A DNA stretch of 9,828 nt from Scatosoma sp045656625 (GTDB taxonomy: Bacteria > Bacillota > Clostridia > Christensenellales > Borkfalkiaceae): positions 1-9,828 of the forward strand of contig JAZORL010000047.1 of assembly GCA_045656625.1 (NCBI GenBank), given 5' to 3'. Numbering within the stretch: position 1 is the stretch's first letter; each line of letters opens with the position of its first letter. The position numbers were made by a program, and so were the translations under genes. The notes beneath the pieces are model-generated. The model had not been told where the DNA came from. It saw only the letters and a list, made by a program, of their open reading frames with translations, and searched no databases. Of the stretch, positions 6,292 through 9,828 are shown one piece after another.

Positions 6292-6323
6292 GGTGCGAAT
6301 ATCCGCTTTTTATTGAAAAGTTC

Positions 6324-6352
6324 TTGACAATTTTTCGAAAAACCTTTACAAT
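6324..6352 (+). promoter_or_regulatory. Promoter of the nucleotidase lipoprotein gene
   Basis: A perfect TTGACA (6324-6329) and TACAAT (6347-6352) are 17 bp apart. Transcription should start near 6359, giving a ~28-nt leader that contains GGAG (6376-6379), seven bases before the ATG at 6387. Confidence 0.88.
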
Positions 6353-6386
6353 TATATACCCATCCCCCACTTTACGGAGAAAACTT

Positions 6387-8333
6387 ATGAAAAAATGGAT
6401 TTCAATCCCCTCCCTTGTTCTCGCTTTCATGCTTACAGGCTGCTCCGCCCTTTCAAACGACTCCACGTCGAATGATTCCCTTCCGCCTATTACGTCCGAA
6501 GGACCGGTTAGCGAAAACAGCGAAAAGCCTGAATCAAGTGAAAAACCTGAATCGAGTGAAAAGCCCGAATCGAGTGAAAAGCCCGAGCCCCCGACAAGCG
6601 ACGAAGACTGTACGCACATGGATACGAATCAAGACGACGAATGCGATGATTGTCATATTCCTTTGACGGTGACCTTGGATTTCTATTCCATCAACGATAT
6701 GCACGGCAAGTTTGACGACACCTATGCAAATATTGGCGTAGACGAAATGAGCGCATACTTACGCAATGCCCAAACGGTGAGTGAAAACACCGTCCTTCTT
6801 TCGGCTGGTGATATGTGGCAGGGCAGCGCGGAATCGAATTTCACGCAAGGCAACGTCGTCGTAGAATGGATGAACGATTTAGGGTTTGTCGCAATGGCGA
6901 TGGGCAACCACGAATACGATTGGGGTTCCGCACCCATTGAAGCAAATGCGGAGCTTGCGGAATTCCCCTTCCTTGGCATCAATATTTTTGAACGGGCTAC
7001 GAATCAACGAGTAGATTACTGCCAACCTTCCGTTATGGTAGAAAGAAGCGGCGCAAAAATCGGCATTATCGGTGCAATTGGCAATTGCTATTCGGATATT
7101 GCGGCAGGTATGGCGGACGACGTATATTTTAAGGTGGGCAGCGAGCTTACGACGCTTGTGAAAAACGAATCGACCAGACTTCGCAATCTCGGCGCAGATT
7201 TGATTGTCTTTGTCGTACACGACGGCGAAGGAAATTATGATTCCTCTCTTTCGAACGGCTACGTAGATTTAGTCTTTGAGGGTCACACCCACCAAGAGGT
7301 ACGCAAGAGCGACAGCTACGACGTATGGCATTTGCAGGCAGGCGGCGATAACGACACGGGGCTTTCCCATGCGCAAATCGAAGTGAATATCCTTTCGAAT
7401 GAATACACCGTTTCCACGAAAATCGTCAAGCATTCCACTTATGAAAATATGCAAGACGACCCGATTGTAGACGAGATTTTAGATAAATACTCGGAAAAAC
7501 TCACCGCCATCAATACCGTGCTCGGCACAAACGATTCTTATCGCAAGAGCGACGCTATCGTAAGCGCGACCGCCGAAGCGATGTACATCAAAGGTGCGGA
7601 AAAGTGGGGAAACAACTCCAAGTATAAAGGAAAAATTGTGCTTGGCGGCGGTTTCTTGCAAACGAGAAGTCCTTACTATTTACCCGCAAAAGAGGTCACC
7701 TACGGCGACATTTATCCCCTGCTCCCCTTTGACAATCCATTGGTTTTGTGCGAAGTGAACGGCTCTCGTCTCCAATCCCAGTTTATCAATAGCAAAAACT
7801 ACGTTTGTTTCTACGGCGAGGACGGTCAAGCAATCAAAAACAACGTGAGCGACAACGAAACCTATTACGTCGTGGTGGACACCTATTGTGCGAACTTTAA
7901 TTTCAAAAGTCTCGGATTTTTGAAAATTGTCGAATACTACGAAGACGGCGATCATTCCTACTATCCCCGTCACGCGCTTGCGGAATATATCTACAACGGC
8001 GGTTGGCGCGAGCAAATCGAGGAAAAAACCATTCCCGAAATTCTCGCCATCGGTAAAGGACTTTCTTCGGGCGCACAAACAAGCGCACGCTATCGAGTCA
8101 CGGGTAAAATTACAAAAATTGAAAACGCAACGAGCGGTATTTTCTATATTCAGGATACAAACGGAAATCAGCTCTACGTTTATCGTGCTTACGATACGAA
8201 CGGAAAGAAGTTCAGCGAAATGAGCTCCGTTCCGAAGGTAGGCGACACAGTCGTCCTCGAAAGCGTCGTTAAAAAGTATAATTCCACCATCGAATTCTTT
8301 GATGCGACGATTAAAAGCGTGACCAAGCAATAA
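6387..8333 (+). CDS. 5'-nucleotidase/UshA-family metallophosphatase lipoprotein with C-terminal OB-like domain
   Basis: The 648-residue product has a lipoprotein signal peptide ending in LTGC (Cys19), so it should be anchored on the outer membrane face. A linker with four SEKPE units (~46-67) leads to CTHMDTNQDDECDDC (75-89), a Cys/His/Asp motif recurrent in clostridial surface proteins. The metallophosphatase domain keeps its two-metal residues: NDMHG (103-107), SAGDMWQGS (139-147), GNHEYDWG (173-180), His278 and GHTH (299-302). The 5'-nucleotidase C domain follows, with GGGFLQTR (420-427) and LPFDN (446-450). Residues ~566-648 look like an OB fold of the kind seen with such enzymes in YhcR. 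The probable role is removing phosphate from extracellular nucleotides or related phosphoesters to supply nucleosides and phosphate. ATG 6387 is chosen for its GGAG site; the longer frame from 6324 would begin inside the promoter. Exact substrate unknown. Confidence 0.93.
   Translation: MKKWISIPSLVLAFMLTGCSALSNDSTSNDSLPPITSEGPVSENSEKPESSEKPESSEKPESSEKPEPPTSDEDCTHMDTNQDDECDDCHIPLTVTLDFYSINDMHGKFDDTYANIGVDEMSAYLRNAQTVSENTVLLSAGDMWQGSAESNFTQGNVVVEWMNDLGFVAMAMGNHEYDWGSAPIEANAELAEFPFLGINIFERATNQRVDYCQPSVMVERSGAKIGIIGAIGNCYSDIAAGMADDVYFKVGSELTTLVKNESTRLRNLGADLIVFVVHDGEGNYDSSLSNGYVDLVFEGHTHQEVRKSDSYDVWHLQAGGDNDTGLSHAQIEVNILSNEYTVSTKIVKHSTYENMQDDPIVDEILDKYSEKLTAINTVLGTNDSYRKSDAIVSATAEAMYIKGAEKWGNNSKYKGKIVLGGGFLQTRSPYYLPAKEVTYGDIYPLLPFDNPLVLCEVNGSRLQSQFINSKNYVCFYGEDGQAIKNNVSDNETYYVVVDTYCANFNFKSLGFLKIVEYYEDGDHSYYPRHALAEYIYNGGWREQIEEKTIPEILAIGKGLSSGAQTSARYRVTGKITKIENATSGIFYIQDTNGNQLYVYRAYDTNGKKFSEMSSVPKVGDTVVLESVVKKYNSTIEFFDATIKSVTKQ
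6519..6587 (+). repeat. Tandem 18-bp repeat encoding SEKPES units
   Basis: There are almost four copies of an 18-bp unit (starts at 6519, 6537, 6555 and 6573) that differ by only a few bases. Each encodes Ser-Glu-Lys-Pro-Glu-Ser. The repeat forms the spacer between the lipid anchor and the enzyme domain and could change copy number by slippage without breaking the frame. Confidence 0.9.
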
Positions 8334-8360
8334 ACGAATAAAAACGGCGGTAAAACGCAT

Positions 8361-8400
8361 AAAAAACCGCGGTGTGAAAGTTTCCACACCGCGGTTTTTT
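8361..8400. terminator. Bidirectional terminator between nucleotidase and metalloprotease genes
   Basis: AAAAAACCGCGGTGTG (8361-8376) pairs perfectly with CACACCGCGGTTTTTT (8385-8400), a 16-bp stem with an 8-nt loop. The plus strand continues with two more Ts, and the minus strand ends the stem in six Ts. It stands 27 bp after the nucleotidase stop and 20 bp after the protease stop, so it ends both. Confidence 0.95.
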
Positions 8401-8420
8401 TCGTTGCATTTTAAGCCTAT

Positions 8421-9828
8421 TTAGTTCTTTGTAAAGGTGAGCGTTGCGCTGCCGTTGGACAAGCTATCCACCGTAAAGGTGTACGCAATTTTATTTCCTT
8501 GGTCGTCTTTAATCGACGAAGAAAGCGAATCCCCCACGCCGTACACGTATTCAAACGAGCGTGATTTTACAAGCTCGATCAAGTTGTCTTCCGTGCCGTA
8601 ATTCGGATCGGATGCGCTCGTATTCGTGTTGTAAATATCGTAATAGTTTTCGCCCTCGTATTCTTCCCTATAAAGGCTTGCGTTCACGTGATATACCACA
8701 ATCCCTTCCTTCGTGAAATATCCCGCATCTCCGCTATTCAAGCCCTTATTCGTATAGTACATTAGGATATAATATTCTTGGTACGCGCCGAGCTCTTCGT
8801 CCCAGTTATTCGCAATAAGAATCGTATCGCCGTTTTTCGAAAAATCTTCCAACGTGAGCGTGACACTCTTTTCCGCAACCACCAAACGGGAGTTTTTCAG
8901 CCAACCGTAATTGAACTTCGTGAACGGATTATGATCGCCGAGCATGGAGTCCATAATGTCATAGCCATCCAACGGCGCACCCTCGTAAGCCGTATCATAG
9001 TAATCGTCTGCGCCCAAAATATGCCCGAATTCGTGGATATAGGTGTAGGTGTTCATCGCGTCGTCATCATAGTACGTGCCGCCGTCATCGTCGTAGCATT
9101 CCAGCATAAATTGATAGGACGCCCACAAATAATCGTTCGCAGACACTTTATCGTACTCGTAATAATACCCATCGTCGTCCGTATACATATTCCAATAGCG
9201 ATACGCCCATTGGAAATCCTTTTCCTCATTGATATCCAGCGTGTTAATCACCACGACTGCGTCAATAATATCGTTATCATCCGAGTCAAACGCCGATAAA
9301 TCCATACGGCTTTCCAAATACGCAAGTGCCTCGTCTATAATCAATTGATCGCCGATGAAAAGTTCTTCGCCGTCGTAATCGATCGTTTGTTCTGCATAAT
9401 ACGAACTCGTATTTTTCGGCCTAAACCAATTCGTTAAAACGGTGAAATCCAAATCCAGCTTCCCATAGCTCGAAATGGAATAATATTCGCTTACGGAATG
9501 GTAGTCCGTCGTGCCTGTACTGCCGTTGAACGCCGTATTAATCGCGGACACGGTATATCCCTTGCTTGCCGCCGTCACGTCACTAAATTCTACGGGAATC
9601 ACCAAAACTTTCACTTTTCCGCTTGTCGGACAGCCGTCTATATAATAACCTTGATCGGTCACGTCTTTTACGTATTTTGCCTTTGTGAAATCGACGTTAT
9701 ATACTCCGTTTGCGCTCGTGGGCAAGCCCTTGCCTGCGTTGGTGAGAATATCTGCGTCCTCATCCGAGCCGCCGCCGAGATCTCCCCAGTCGTCGCCCCA
9801 GTCATCACCCCAAGTCGGAGGCCAAGCG
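8421..9828 (-). CDS. Secreted M6-like zinc metalloprotease (N-terminus outside window)
   Basis: The frame stays open to the right edge, giving ~468 visible residues. The TTG at 9725 is not a believable start, because coding continues upstream through a Trp/Gly/Asp-rich linker. After the linker comes KVKVLVIPVEFSDV, a typical start of M6 (immune inhibitor A-like) peptidase domains. An Asp-rich DSDDNDIID (9261-9287) may bind calcium. The zinc site HEFGHILGADDYYD has its HExxH at 9021-9035; the later Asp in xxDxYD is the probable third ligand. DIMDSMLGDHNPFTKFNYGWL follows, resembling the M6 Met-containing segment. A beta-rich C-terminal part ends the protein. Such enzymes degrade host or dietary proteins outside the cell. 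The signal peptide or lipobox is not visible, but the acidic, Tyr-rich composition and linker fit a surface or secreted protein. It converges on the nucleotidase gene with a shared terminator. Confidence 0.85.
   Translation of the reverse strand, partial: AWPPTWGDDWGDDWGDLGGGSDEDADILTNAGKGLPTSANGVYNVDFTKAKYVKDVTDQGYYIDGCPTSGKVKVLVIPVEFSDVTAASKGYTVSAINTAFNGSTGTTDYHSVSEYYSISSYGKLDLDFTVLTNWFRPKNTSSYYAEQTIDYDGEELFIGDQLIIDEALAYLESRMDLSAFDSDDNDIIDAVVVINTLDINEEKDFQWAYRYWNMYTDDDGYYYEYDKVSANDYLWASYQFMLECYDDDGGTYYDDDAMNTYTYIHEFGHILGADDYYDTAYEGAPLDGYDIMDSMLGDHNPFTKFNYGWLKNSRLVVAEKSVTLTLEDFSKNGDTILIANNWDEELGAYQEYYILMYYTNKGLNSGDAGYFTKEGIVVYHVNASLYREEYEGENYYDIYNTNTSASDPNYGTEDNLIELVKSRSFEYVYGVGDSLSSSIKDDQGNKIAYTFTVDSLSNGSATLTFTKN
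9780..9812 (-). repeat. WGDD tandem repeat in the metalloprotease linker
   Basis: A 12-bp unit encoding Trp-Gly-Asp-Asp occurs almost three times (WGDDWGDDWGD), followed by a Gly-Gly-Gly-Ser stretch. It is a flexible acidic spacer ahead of the peptidase domain and shows that coding continues past the TTG at 9725. Confidence 0.8.

Noticed and set aside
6324..6386. TTG start for the nucleotidase lipoprotein 63 bp upstream
   Set aside because: This TTG is the start of the TTGACA -35 box. The ATG at 6387 has a ribosome binding site and begins a perfect lipoprotein signal peptide.
9723..9725. TTG as the start of the metalloprotease
   Set aside because: The frame continues to the window edge with a linker typical of surface proteins, and a start here would leave an exported protease without a signal peptide.
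1..9828. CRISPR array, insertion sequence, prophage, toxin-antitoxin or defence system
   Set aside because: No spaced repeats, transposase, integrase or short paired genes were found. The genes are ordinary envelope, transport and hydrolase families plus one unknown.

Overview
The window looks like a chromosomal segment of a Gram-positive, low-to-mid GC Clostridia-type bacterium (Bacillota), probably an uncultured gut lineage. The reasons are consensus sigma-A promoters with 17-bp spacers, purine-rich ribosome binding sites, T-tailed terminators, a lipobox lipoprotein with a Ser/Glu/Lys/Pro linker, an ECF transporter S component, VanZ and DUF368 proteins, and an NlpC/P60 hydrolase with an SH3b remnant. 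I see no mobile element, CRISPR array, tRNA, rRNA or phage gene.

Layout, left to right. (1) The 3' end of a cell-wall NlpC/P60 endopeptidase (+) runs tail-to-tail into a ComF-family phosphoribosyltransferase (-), with an 8-bp overlap. (2) A two-gene operon on the minus strand encodes a VanZ-family protein and then a DUF368 membrane protein. DUF368 proteins are now linked to undecaprenyl-phosphate recycling. The operon ends at a hairpin just before comF, and its promoter is placed so that the vanZ-like mRNA should start at the A of the ATG. (3) A divergent plus-strand gene encodes a 340-residue soluble protein of unknown function, with two ordered domains joined by an acidic/Pro-rich linker. 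(4) An ECF transporter S component (+) under a near-consensus promoter converges on an MFS permease (-), with a shared bidirectional terminator. (5) A 216-bp divergent intergenic region rich in repeats separates the MFS gene from a large surface lipoprotein (+) of the 5'-nucleotidase/UshA metallophosphatase family with a C-terminal OB-like domain. (6) A second bidirectional terminator separates the lipoprotein from a secreted M6-like zinc metalloprotease (-), whose N-terminus lies beyond the right edge.

The common theme is the cell envelope: wall hydrolysis, lipid-carrier recycling, uptake of small molecules, extracellular nucleotide breakdown and extracellular proteolysis. Most genes are separate transcription units. 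The only clear operon is vanZ-like/DUF368, where the ribosome binding site of the second gene lies in the last codons of the first.

Nothing here is convincingly a new multi-gene system. The items most worth a second look are the predicted leaderless vanZ-like promoter, the uncharacterised two-domain protein with a palindrome at its promoter, and the repeat cluster in the MFS/nucleotidase divergent region.
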